From the NCBI GenBank assembly GCA_022781015.1, contig JALEUF010000157.1, forward strand, positions 1 to 16,142: DNA of 16,142 bases, read 5' to 3'. Made by a program: the position numbers and the translations under genes. Within the stretch, counting starts at the first letter, position 1. The number at the start of each line of letters is the position of its first letter. Below the pieces are notes generated by a model, which worked only from the letters and a program-made list of their open reading frames with translations, was not told the DNA's origin and searched no databases. This DNA is from Caryophanales bacterium (GTDB taxonomy: Bacteria > Bacillota_I > Bacilli_A > RFN20 > CAG-826). Shown piece by piece: positions 6,358 to 14,549 of the stretch.

Positions 6358-8185
6358 ATTCTAACTTGGCCTCCTCTTCACTTAAAGCGTGATGGATTCT
6401 AGATGAAACTATCTTTGGTGGGGTTACATTTGGGGCTTCCTCATATTCAAGCCAAGAAGCAACAAAATGGGTAGGGGTAACTTCAAAAAATGGTGGTTCA
6501 TATTTAAAATCTACACCTAATGCATATTTATTACGTAAGGCAAAAGCATCTCCAACTGGAGGATAAATCATATCAGGTGGGGTACCTGGGATGGCCTCTA
6601 GCTTTTCTTTTGAATCGATATCAGGGATGGATGCTAATAAGGCCCATGTATATGGATGACGTGGATCAAAGAATATTTCTTTATCAGTCCCGTATTCGCA
6701 TATCTTCCCGGCATACATGACTGCAACTCTATCAGCCATATTGGCAACTACGCCTAAATCATGGGTAATAAATATTACAGACATATTATGCTTTGCCTTT
6801 AAATCATTGATTAATTCAAGTATTTGGGCTTGGATTGTAACATCTAAAGCAGTTGTAGGTTCATCGCAGATAAGGATGTCAGGTTCAGAAATAAGAGCAA
6901 TTGCGATGACTATCCTTTGCCTCATTCCCCCAGAAAACTGGAATGGGTATTGCTTATAGCGCTTTTCAGGCTCAGGAATACCAACTTCACTCATAACCTT
7001 AAGTGCTTTTTCTTTGGCCATCTTCTTAGTTATGCAGACTTGGCTTTGATATTCATCCAGTACTTTCTTTTCTTCCTTATCTAAGGCAATCTTATCCTTC
7101 AATATCTCTTCTTTTCTAGCAAGTAAAGGAGAAAGGGCTTCTTTCTTTTTGATTAAGAAATGCATATGCTTCTTTGGAAAGACATAAAATAATCCAATTA
7201 GGAGGTTATATAAGGCCTTCTTCTTTAACATTTCTATATCTAATTCCTTTAGAAGAGATTTGTCTTCACTAGATAGACTTATCTTTTCTCTTTTGGAAGC
7301 AATCTCGCTTAAAGCTTTATCCCTAATGGATTTAAGCTCTTCGTGATGCTTTTTTGTCTCTTCCTTGGCTTTGACTTTGGCCTTTTTTAGGTCAAGTTTT
7401 AATTTCGGGGCAACTTCTTTATATTGCTTTTTTGCATCTAAAATTACTTGTTTGGCCTCAAGTTTAGCCTTTTCTAGATATTGCCTATTTTCTTCTTTGA
7501 AGGCTTTTTCTTCTTCATTTATTTTAGAAAGTTCGCTTTCAAAAGAAGTAACGTCTTTATTGTCTTTTTTAGCTTGCCTAATTTGGGTTTTCAATTCGTT
7601 TTTTCTATCTAAAAAAGTCGAGATTTTATCTTCATATCCATTAATAGGCATCGAAGCTTTGTTTTTAGCCTCGATTATCAAGCAATCACGGTTACTTTTC
7701 GCATTCATTAAGGCAGTCAAACTAGGTGAAATCAAATCGGAATAATAACGTTTCAGCATATCCTTATTTATCATCATGGTCTCGGTAATTTGCTTACCAA
7801 TACGCACGATAGGATTAAGCGAAGACAAAGGATCTTGGAAAATCATCCCAATCTTCTTTCCCCTGATACGTTGGAACTCGGCCTCACTAGCCCTAGTTAA
7901 ATCAATTCCATTATATAAAATCGAGCCACCTTCAATCATGGCATTTGGAGATAATATCCCCATGATGGCTTTAGAAGTAACTGATTTACCTGAACCAGAT
8001 TCTCCTACAATGCAAAGAGTCTCTCCTTTATATAGATCAAAAGATACACCCCTGACAGCCTGCACTTTCCCATTATCCGTACGGAAAGAGATAACAAGGT
8101 TTTTGACTTCCAAGGCTTTTTCTTTATTAGAAATAGAAGAAGCTTCTATTAAAGATTTTTCTTTTTTATTTAATTTGATAGCCAT
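6344..8185 (-). CDS. oppD: Oligopeptide ABC transporter ATP-binding protein OppD (AmiE-type), with a large helical insertion
   Basis: This is the partner ATPase of OppF. In the 613-residue product, Walker A GESGSGKS is at 61-68, the Q-loop IFQDP around Q117, the signature FSGGM at 417-421, Walker B ILICDEP at 437-443 and the H-loop His at 475. Usual length is about 330-360. The extra length is a Lys/Glu-rich, largely coiled-coil insertion at about 144-385, placed in the helical subdomain between the Q-loop and the signature, with a short hydrophobic patch ALYNLLIGLFYVF (324-336). The flanks (SSLNPIVRIGKQI before, VGIPEPEKRYKQYP after) are normal. The tail PPVGDAFALRNKYAL lacks the cysteines found in cluster-bearing OppD proteins but matches the Firmicutes AmiE form. 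The start is ATG 8185 with AAAGGAGG upstream, inside the end of oppC, leaving a 2-base gap. Confidence 0.92.
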   Translation of the reverse strand: MAIKLNKKEKSLIEASSISNKEKALEVKNLVISFRTDNGKVQAVRGVSFDLYKGETLCIVGESGSGKSVTSKAIMGILSPNAMIEGGSILYNGIDLTRASEAEFQRIRGKKIGMIFQDPLSSLNPIVRIGKQITETMMINKDMLKRYYSDLISPSLTALMNAKSNRDCLIIEAKNKASMPINGYEDKISTFLDRKNELKTQIRQAKKDNKDVTSFESELSKINEEEKAFKEENRQYLEKAKLEAKQVILDAKKQYKEVAPKLKLDLKKAKVKAKEETKKHHEELKSIRDKALSEIASKREKISLSSEDKSLLKELDIEMLKKKALYNLLIGLFYVFPKKHMHFLIKKKEALSPLLARKEEILKDKIALDKEEKKVLDEYQSQVCITKKMAKEKALKVMSEVGIPEPEKRYKQYPFQFSGGMRQRIVIAIALISEPDILICDEPTTALDVTIQAQILELINDLKAKHNMSVIFITHDLGVVANMADRVAVMYAGKICEYGTDKEIFFDPRHPYTWALLASIPDIDSKEKLEAIPGTPPDMIYPPVGDAFALRNKYALGVDFKYEPPFFEVTPTHFVASWLEYEEAPNVTPPKIVSSRIHHALSEEEAKLEYEKD

Positions 8186-8187
8186 TG

Positions 8188-10266
8188 TTATTCTCCTCCT
8201 TTCAAGCTTGGGTTAAAGGCGTCTCTAAGTCCATTTCCAAATAAGTTAAAGGAAATCATTACTAACGCCATGATAATGGATGGGACAAGTATTAAATACG
8301 GATAGGTAGTCAAATAGCTTTGGTTATCACTTAATGTCGAACCAAATCCCTGCATACCGTTTACTAATCTTAAATAAGACAAACTAGCTTCAGAGAATAT
8401 GACCGAAGGAATCATAAGAACGCTAGAAGTGACTAAAGTACCGATAGCATTAGGCAATATATGACGGAATATAAGTCTAGTATCGCTTGCACCTAATGTC
8501 CTAGCAGCTAATATATATTCCCTGTCTTTAAATCTATAGAACTGCGTCCTAGTAATAGAAGCAGTACCTAGCCAGCCAGTCGCACATAAAGCAATTCCAA
8601 CCATGACAATGGTAGACATATCCTTTGGTTTATTAATCAAAATCAAGGTCATGACAACAACCCAAGGGATACCGCCAAGTATTTCACATACTCTTTCCAT
8701 GACAATATCGACCCATCCACCGAAATAGCCAGATATTGCACCCCAAATTAAACCAACTACCAAATTGATTAATGTGGTGGCGACACCTAATATGACTGAG
8801 AATCTAAGCCCATTGAATACAAGTTTGAATAAATCTCTGCCTAGGTTATCCGTGCCAAATAGGAATTTAGGCATCTTTGAATATCCATATTCGCGGTACC
8901 TTGATATTGTCCCTGTAAAGGAAGCGGTCTTTAAATTGCCAGCCCCTTCAACTTTGACTGTCAAAGGATGTTCTTCATCGACTTGCAACGGGCAATACGA
9001 CTTTCCTTCTTCAGTCATTGATATTCCTGCGAGGAATTTATCAATATCAGCTTGTTTCAAGCTAGAAGAAATAAAATCATCAACGGAATAACTAAAATTC
9101 ATCCATCCATTGGATTCATATTTTTTTAGATCAGCAGGAGTGATTCCTTGCTTAAGATAATCACTAAAAGTAGCTAGATAAGTATCATAACGGAATGAGC
9201 CAACTACATAATCGGCTTCAAATACATTCATGTCGTCATTTGATGTATACATGTATTGCTTTTGGCTAGTTACTTGCCCTCTATACATGGTTAAATTTGC
9301 ATCTTTGCAAGAGATATTTTCCATTTCAGTCAATTGAGTTTGACTAACTGGGGTCATTGTTTTGCTTTCGACACCGAATATAGATTGCTTTAACAATACG
9401 TTTTGCCTAACTTCAGTTGGATGAAGACTTAATTCAAATCTACCAGAGGCAATGACTTTATCTTTAAGTTCTTCAATAGAAGATAATTCATATGTCTTTT
9501 CGTTTGCCCCGGTTAAGTTAGCATCTAAGACAATAGTAGAATAAGCATCCCCCTCATTTAGCTTATATTGGAAGGTGATATCAAAAATACCTGCATCCCC
9601 ATAATCAAAATTCTCTTTCGGGACATCTAAGGTAACTACTTTCAATGAATAGTTATAAGAAGCGAAATCGAAAGAAGTGGCAGGGGAATCTAGCCTAGCA
9701 TTAACATTCTTGTTTTCAGTTGAGGTCAATCTAATCGAACCCCCTCTAGCATAAGAAGTGGCATTGTTACTAATTTTATATTCGCCAACCTCACTAAAAG
9801 ATATATCTCCGACAATAGCATCGCTACGTAAGGAGGAATTTGAACTAGTCGCAGGGGTACCTTTATAGCTTCCATCTTTATAATAAGAGTCCCAATCGAA
9901 ATCGATAGGCATATTCTTGAATTCGGTCGTTCCATCCCAAAACCCGGTTCCTGCTTCAAATAATTTCGGGGCAAGAAATGTCTGGTAGGCCAAGGCTGGA
10001 TCAGCAGTATTTAATGAATTTGTATTAAATATAGGAACAAATATAGTTAGTAATAAAATCGCACCTAAAATAACTCCACCTGCAACGGAAGATTTATTTT
10101 TGTAGAATCGCTTCATCGCGTCTTTAAAGAAAGTGGTAGGTTTGGTCTTTAGTTTGGTGTCGCTTAAAGAAATGTTTTCTTGCGACAAATCAAAATCGCC
10201 TTTATCAAAGGAAACGACATGTTCGACATTTTTGGAGTCGCGATAAGTAAAAGTATTCTTTTTCAT
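8188..10266 (-). CDS. oppC: Oligopeptide ABC transporter permease OppC with a giant extracellular insertion
   Basis: This is a membrane subunit of the peptide importer, 692 residues from the ATG at 10266. A longer frame to 10323 would run back into oppB; 10266 lies one base after the oppB stop codon and begins the normal KKN..... cytoplasmic tail. The first membrane helix is at about 58-80. The usual FGTDNLGRDLF motif is at 470-480, followed by about five more helices, with the EAA loop EYILAARTLGASDTRLIFRHILPN around 583-606 that docks on the ATPase. Ordinary OppC has about 300 residues and only some 30-40 between helix 1 and the FGTD motif. Here there are about 390 (81-469), hydrophilic and beta-strand-like, predicted to lie outside the cell. 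I do not recognise a named domain in that insert. There is no strong ribosome binding site, so translation is probably coupled to oppB. Confidence 0.9.
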   Translation of the reverse strand: MKKNTFTYRDSKNVEHVVSFDKGDFDLSQENISLSDTKLKTKPTTFFKDAMKRFYKNKSSVAGGVILGAILLLTIFVPIFNTNSLNTADPALAYQTFLAPKLFEAGTGFWDGTTEFKNMPIDFDWDSYYKDGSYKGTPATSSNSSLRSDAIVGDISFSEVGEYKISNNATSYARGGSIRLTSTENKNVNARLDSPATSFDFASYNYSLKVVTLDVPKENFDYGDAGIFDITFQYKLNEGDAYSTIVLDANLTGANEKTYELSSIEELKDKVIASGRFELSLHPTEVRQNVLLKQSIFGVESKTMTPVSQTQLTEMENISCKDANLTMYRGQVTSQKQYMYTSNDDMNVFEADYVVGSFRYDTYLATFSDYLKQGITPADLKKYESNGWMNFSYSVDDFISSSLKQADIDKFLAGISMTEEGKSYCPLQVDEEHPLTVKVEGAGNLKTASFTGTISRYREYGYSKMPKFLFGTDNLGRDLFKLVFNGLRFSVILGVATTLINLVVGLIWGAISGYFGGWVDIVMERVCEILGGIPWVVVMTLILINKPKDMSTIVMVGIALCATGWLGTASITRTQFYRFKDREYILAARTLGASDTRLIFRHILPNAIGTLVTSSVLMIPSVIFSEASLSYLRLVNGMQGFGSTLSDNQSYLTTYPYLILVPSIIMALVMISFNLFGNGLRDAFNPSLKGGE

Positions 10267-10267
10267 A

Positions 10268-11320
10268 TTACTTCTTTGCCCCCATTCTGATACGAGGATC
10301 AATAAATCCATAGGACAAATCAAGGAAGACCCCTGATACTAATCCTATTAAGGTATATAAGGCCATATCCGCCATCAATACGTTATAGTCATTTCCTTGT
10401 ATGGCGGAGATATATAATCTACCTACACCAGGTATTCCATATAAAGATTCTAGAATCATTGATCCGCCTAATAGACCAATGATTTCAGATAAAATGGATG
10501 GAAGTATAGGTACCATCGCATTTTTTAGGGCATGACGTTTTATTGATTGGGATTTAGTTAGGCCTTTAGTTCTTGCTAATAACAAGAAATCACTAGACAT
10601 GACTTCAGTTAATTCAGCCCTAGTGAAACGGCAATAACCACAAATGGAACCAAATGATAAAGATAAAGTGGGGATGATATATCCCAATACCCTAGTTCCA
10701 AGCGGGGCAGTTGCAGATGGCCATTGGCTTGGTAACCAATTAGCTTGATAGGAAAGTAGATATAGAAGGATATTGATAGTAATAAAAGATGGAACGGAGA
10801 TAAATACCATGACAATGGTAGATATGACGTGGTCAGTCAATTTGTTTTTCTTTAATGCTGCCCATATGCCAAGTCCAATTCCTAGGGGTACTGATATTAT
10901 TACAGGCCAGATATTGGTTTTAACTGTTGTCCATAATCTTGAATCTTTCCAAGAAGAGCCAACAATTACAGTCATCGCATCAACATTAGGGGAAATCGAA
11001 GTAGAAGTACCCCAATTACCGTTAAATAAGCCTCTAACCCAGGCACAATATTGATCCCAAATTGGCCTTTGGTAGAAATAATAGGCAACTCCTTTATCTG
11101 GAACATATGAGAATAATGGGCTGCCTAGATGAGGCTGGGCAGTTGAATAAGAGACTGCATATCCTAATTCAACTTGGTGCAAGTAATAAATTAGTTTCGT
11201 GTCATTAGTACCAATCGCAGCAGGGAAGGGCTGCAATTTTACGAGGAAGAATGTAAGGGAAAGGATTATGATTGTAGTACAAATGGCCAAAAATATACGT
11301 TGGACCGAATATCTAAACAT
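10268..11320 (-). CDS. oppB: Oligopeptide ABC transporter permease OppB
   Basis: This is the second membrane subunit, 350 residues. Membrane helix 1 is at about 8-28. An extracellular loop of about 100 residues (30-130) follows, including the aromatic YYFYQRPIWDQYCAWVRGLFNGNWG segment, in which the (W/Y)xxGLF.G.(W/F)G pattern is common in OppB of Firmicutes. Five more helices run from about residue 136. The EAA loop DFLLLARTKGLTKSQSIKRHALKNAMVP lies around 244-271, and ESLYGIPGVGRL at 291-302 is a strongly conserved family segment. The start has an optimal AGGAGG four bases upstream. A gap of 128 bases filled with hairpins separates it from oppA, unlike the tight junctions downstream. Confidence 0.92.
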   Translation of the reverse strand: MFRYSVQRIFLAICTTIIILSLTFFLVKLQPFPAAIGTNDTKLIYYLHQVELGYAVSYSTAQPHLGSPLFSYVPDKGVAYYFYQRPIWDQYCAWVRGLFNGNWGTSTSISPNVDAMTVIVGSSWKDSRLWTTVKTNIWPVIISVPLGIGLGIWAALKKNKLTDHVISTIVMVFISVPSFITINILLYLLSYQANWLPSQWPSATAPLGTRVLGYIIPTLSLSFGSICGYCRFTRAELTEVMSSDFLLLARTKGLTKSQSIKRHALKNAMVPILPSILSEIIGLLGGSMILESLYGIPGVGRLYISAIQGNDYNVLMADMALYTLIGLVSGVFLDLSYGFIDPRIRMGAKK

Positions 11321-11363
11321 AATTCCTCCTTTCTATATCTATATTAATTATAAGTAAATTTTA

Positions 11364-11405
11364 TTCTCTATCAAAAAAAGGACAAGTCCCTCCTTTGATA
11401 GAGAA
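11364..11405 (-). terminator. Nested hairpin between oppA and oppB (attenuator or processing element)
   Basis: Perfect 12-bp arms TTCTCTATCAAA (11364-11375) and TTTGATAGAGAA (11394-11405) enclose a smaller stem (GGAC/GTCC, extendable with G-U pairs). On the minus strand, seven T bases follow that smaller stem. The small stem plus T-run looks like a weak terminator, and the outer stem would absorb the T-run and compete with it. Partial termination here would leave more oppA than oppBCDF message. Confidence 0.55.
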
Positions 11406-11430
11406 GCAGCACCGTTATAGATGCTGCTTC
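11403..11430 (-). terminator. Stable 3' hairpin of oppA mRNA
   Basis: GAAGCAGCA (11403-11411) and TGCTGCTTC (11422-11430) form a perfect 9-bp GC-containing stem with a 10-base loop. It begins about 19 bases after the oppA stop codon. No T-run follows on the minus strand, so protection of the oppA message 3' end is more likely than termination. It overlaps the nested hairpin by three bases. Confidence 0.55.
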
Positions 11431-11448
11431 AATGTTTTTTAGAATTGA

Positions 11449-14076
11449 TTATTGGCCTAGGACAAAGGAACCATAGGAACTCTTTAATCCACCATAGACG
11501 CCTTTGATTGTTTGTTCGTAATCAACACCGAATAGTGGTAATCCACCAACTGATTTGACATTAGTTGCCAAATCACCTTTTAAAGTGAATGCATATTCGA
11601 ATTTGCCTTTTGTTGCAGTTTCTTCGAATTTGACATCACTAATCATACCATCTCCAAGTTCGCAACCAGAACTGCCATCTGGATAGACTTCGAAGTAGTC
11701 AGTGTATTTGTCGTTTGTTGTACCAAATATAGCAACTAGATCTACTTTTAATCCATCAAAGTTAGTTACTTCGATATTGCCTTTTACAGTAATTGAAGAA
11801 GTAGCTTCGGTAATGGAGGTAGTTGTTATTGCAACTGGTTCAAGTGATTGGCCTTTTTCATCAAGGACAACGCCATGATCAGCAGCATCCCATAATCCAT
11901 TGAACGACCATCTCTTGCCATCATAGACAAGGGCATTTTCGCTATCGCTAACGATAGAGGTATCAGAACCCCAGTTGAGGGTAAATCCAGAAGAGTTATC
12001 GGATTTTAATACTTCCATGAAGTTGAGCGGGTCAAGAGCGTTACCAGAGATTGAACCGAAGGCAAGGTCGAATTTACCAACCATCAAGTGATCATAATAG
12101 ACATAATCCCATTGAGTGACGGCAGATTGCTCAATTTTTAATCTGACTGGAAGCCCTTTAGCTTCAGCAGCGGCATCGAAGGCTTTAGTCATATAACCAG
12201 CAATTAAAGAACCTTCAGTATTGATTTGGTTATTATACATCCACCAAATCTCTAGTTTCATTTCCGTTGTAGCAGTGGTAATCGAACCTGCAGCTAGTAA
12301 TTCATCAATAGCAGCACTAAATGCAGCTTGGGCTAAGGAAGCACTATAACCATACGTTTCAACAGTAGATCCCCAGAAATTCTCTAAGGCTGCCTTGTGT
12401 TCTTTGGTAGAGTTATAGGATTCACCAGTTTCTGGGTTAGATAAATAGATATCGGAGAAGTAATCGATGCAAGGAGTGCCACCCATGCTAGTGGCGAAGT
12501 TTTGACGATCGATTGAATAGAATAGCCCACGGACGAAGTTTTCATTAGACATCCAAGGCTTTACATTCCAATATTCTTCCTTTTTGGTTTTGGCGATAGT
12601 CCCGTTTTCGCCAAATAGAGATTCCCATAATTCAGGGGTACAAGTATTGAGGTTTAATTTCCAAGTGCCTGTTCCTGGGATTGAAACTGCATCTTTATGA
12701 GTTGAATATTGGGTGAGGTAATCAGAAGGAACTCCAGCAGCATCAAGCTTATTGGCTAGATATTCTCTAAAGGCAATGTTCTTATCAGTAGCATATCCAG
12801 TCAAGATATCGGTATGGATACCTTCGATACGATATAAGTTGGCATTTTCCTTGCGTTCATACCATTCATCATTTCTAGCAAAGGTGATGAGCTTATCAGT
12901 TTCCCATGATTCAAGCATGAATGGGCCAGTGGATAAGATGTTATCAACTGGGGAAGTGGACTTATCAGATGAGTAGTTGCCAAGATTTGTGCCAACTAAT
13001 TTGATAAAGTCAGCTGGGAGCGGAGCGTATAGATCGCTATTGCAACTATACATTGCAAAGAAACGATTAACTGGTGTTTGATAGGTAAATTCTAGATAAT
13101 CGCCATCTGCATCAGTACCAGCTTTGATACCAACTCCAGAGAAATCTGCGGTTTCATTTAAACCAGTAACTCCAGCACCGGCGGTTTTAGCATAGTAGTT
13201 AGAAACCCCAACAATGGCACCTTTACCAGTTTTCTTGGCCATTTCGGTACCTCTATATAGTTTGTTGGCACCATTAAGCATGTATTTGAATGTTGTTATA
13301 TAGTCTTCTAATACAACTGCGCGTCCATCGAAAGCCTTGCGGTCAGCTAAAGTTGAAGCAGTGCGGTAAGTGACTTTTCCTAATTCGCCTGTACGGACAT
13401 GCATTCTCCAAGTTCTATGAAGCTCTTCAGCTGTAGGAGTCTTATTGACTGTTCCACCTTCTACAGGCCACATATATTGCTGAGTGGCGAGAATTGGATA
13501 CCATTCATATCCAGTCTTGTCTTCATTTAGGCGATTTCCATAATAAGTTGAAGCAACATTGGTGTGTAAATCGCTGATTTCGGAACCATCTGAGTTCCAA
13601 GCATCGATAGAGCTTGGGTCATTAGCGGACCAGTTATGGTAATAGTTTTGGAACTTCTCGTTTGTTTCCCCAGAGAGTTTACCATTGATATAGCCATCAC
13701 GTAATGTAGAGAAGCCATAACCTGTGATATAAGTGTTTACGCCTTTTACAATACGTGGGTTAATCATTTGATAACCTGAATCTGAATAAAGTGGTAATCC
13801 AGTTAAGGCATGGTCAACTGCATATTTTTCGATTTGTCCAAGTATTTTTGTACGTTCTGCATAAGAGCTATCGACAAATTGCTGTGCACCTGATGCTACT
13901 GGAAGAGTAGATGGGTCGACATCAGTCTCTGTAGTTGTGGTTACGGTATCTCCGGTTGAGCCTTCGGGAGTAGAACTGCCAGGGCTAGAACTACTAGGAT
14001 CTTTTCCGCAGGAAGCTAGGGCCATCGCGATAGCACCTAAGGCTACTGCAGGAGATATAAATTTCCTTCTTTCCAT
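11449..14076 (-). CDS. oppA: Oligopeptide-binding lipoprotein OppA (family 5 solute-binding protein), enlarged
   Basis: This is the extracellular peptide receptor of the importer, 875 residues. The start is ATG 14076 with AAAGGAG seven bases upstream. A short signal peptide ends in the lipobox LASC with Cys23, so it is a membrane-anchored lipoprotein. A Ser/Thr/Gly/Pro-rich linker covers about 27-55. The SBP_bac_5 domain spans about 75-735, with the family segment NILSTGPFMLESW....ITFARNDEWY (379-406) and VRGLFYSIDRQNFA around 515-528 (family pattern vR.A...aiDR). Usual OppA proteins have about 540-660 residues. The excess is partly spread through the domain and partly a beta-rich C-terminal region (about 745-875) with no similarity I recognise. 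It is the first gene of the operon and is followed by hairpins that likely raise its expression over the permease genes. Confidence 0.92.
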   Translation of the reverse strand: MERRKFISPAVALGAIAMALASCGKDPSSSSPGSSTPEGSTGDTVTTTTETDVDPSTLPVASGAQQFVDSSYAERTKILGQIEKYAVDHALTGLPLYSDSGYQMINPRIVKGVNTYITGYGFSTLRDGYINGKLSGETNEKFQNYYHNWSANDPSSIDAWNSDGSEISDLHTNVASTYYGNRLNEDKTGYEWYPILATQQYMWPVEGGTVNKTPTAEELHRTWRMHVRTGELGKVTYRTASTLADRKAFDGRAVVLEDYITTFKYMLNGANKLYRGTEMAKKTGKGAIVGVSNYYAKTAGAGVTGLNETADFSGVGIKAGTDADGDYLEFTYQTPVNRFFAMYSCNSDLYAPLPADFIKLVGTNLGNYSSDKSTSPVDNILSTGPFMLESWETDKLITFARNDEWYERKENANLYRIEGIHTDILTGYATDKNIAFREYLANKLDAAGVPSDYLTQYSTHKDAVSIPGTGTWKLNLNTCTPELWESLFGENGTIAKTKKEEYWNVKPWMSNENFVRGLFYSIDRQNFATSMGGTPCIDYFSDIYLSNPETGESYNSTKEHKAALENFWGSTVETYGYSASLAQAAFSAAIDELLAAGSITTATTEMKLEIWWMYNNQINTEGSLIAGYMTKAFDAAAEAKGLPVRLKIEQSAVTQWDYVYYDHLMVGKFDLAFGSISGNALDPLNFMEVLKSDNSSGFTLNWGSDTSIVSDSENALVYDGKRWSFNGLWDAADHGVVLDEKGQSLEPVAITTTSITEATSSITVKGNIEVTNFDGLKVDLVAIFGTTNDKYTDYFEVYPDGSSGCELGDGMISDVKFEETATKGKFEYAFTLKGDLATNVKSVGGLPLFGVDYEQTIKGVYGGLKSSYGSFVLGQ

Positions 14077-14140
14077 AAATTTTCTCCTTTCGAGATGTCA
14101 ATAGTTAAAAGCCTATCCAAAAAATAGCAAGAGAAAATTT
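14077..14140 (-). promoter_or_regulatory. Inverted repeat that can occlude the oppA ribosome binding site
   Basis: AAATTTTCTC (14077-14086) and GAGAAAATTT (14131-14140) are a perfect 10-bp inverted repeat. On the oppA message the second arm lies immediately before the ATG and includes the end of the AAAGGAG ribosome binding site, with a 44-base loop between. No convincing promoter was found in this 83-base gap. If oppA is read from an upstream promoter, the hairpin could form and hold translation down. Confidence 0.4.
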
Positions 14141-14159
14141 ACAATTTGGTATTTTTTCT

Positions 14160-14549
14160 TTAAAACACGATTCCTCTAATTATGAATGACGAAATAATTA
14201 AAACGCTTCCAATAATTAACCACGGCCAAATAAAAACGCCACTATCTTTTCTTTTCTTTTTCTTCGCTTCGCTATATTCGTAATAATCAGGATATTCATC
14301 AAGAGAATTGTTGTAGTCTTTTTTCATGTGCTTAAATATTGACCTAAATCCATAAACGACAAAATCAAAGGCTCCAAAAAAGGCCATTAAAGTCAATAAG
14401 CCACATCCCATCACCATAATTCCAGCAAAAAACAAGGGATCTATATATCCAGAAAGGTAATAATTGCCCTTAACAAAGAAGAATAGGCAGAAGCTGACTA
14501 TAGCAATAAGAGGGTAAATGATTAAGGATGCGATACGATATTTATTCAT
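14160..14549 (-). CDS. Small DUF3899-like membrane protein
   Basis: An uninterrupted frame extends back to 14714. I choose ATG 14549 (129 residues) because the protein then starts with the short basic stretch and first membrane helix normal for the family, and the upstream 55 residues look like translated AT-rich spacer. The ribosome binding site for either start is weak (AAAGA before 14549). Three hydrophobic helices are visible: ASLIIYPLIAIVSFCLFFFV, then PLFFAGIMVMGCGLLTLMAFFGAFDFVVYGFRSIF, and WPWLIIGSVLIISSFIIRGIVF at the end. The G.FDF..YGFR segment, followed by a cytoplasmic K/Y/D-rich loop with EAKKKKRKDSG, matches what I recall of DUF3899. Its function is unknown. It precedes oppA by 83 bases on the same strand with no terminator seen, so it may be co-transcribed with the opp genes. 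Confidence 0.65.
   Translation of the reverse strand: MNKYRIASLIIYPLIAIVSFCLFFFVKGNYYLSGYIDPLFFAGIMVMGCGLLTLMAFFGAFDFVVYGFRSIFKHMKKDYNNSLDEYPDYYEYSEAKKKKRKDSGVFIWPWLIIGSVLIISSFIIRGIVF

Noticed and set aside
5948..6364. Plus-strand frame of 138 residues opposite oppF, Ser/Leu/Phe-rich
   Set aside because: It is the mirror of the Lys/Glu-rich coiled coil on the other strand. The same applies to the frames at 7365-7745 and 7776-8216 opposite oppD.
6480..6580. Loss of cluster-type cysteines in the OppD tail as an anomaly
   Set aside because: The GDAF..RN..AL form is what I recall as usual in Firmicutes AmiE/OppD proteins, so it is not special here.
8735..8746. Partial copy of the Fic-flanking repeat core (GCACCCCAAA) inside oppC
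   Set aside because: Only about ten bases match, within coding sequence and without the outer motif, so chance is likely.
10267..10323. Longer oppC start giving 19 extra residues
   Set aside because: It would sit inside the oppB coding end, and ATG 10266 directly after the oppB stop begins the normal cytoplasmic tail.
14096..14101. TTGACA on the minus strand before oppA, a perfect -35 box
   Set aside because: It lies about 20 bases from the start codon, so the matching -10 would fall inside the coding region, and none is present there.
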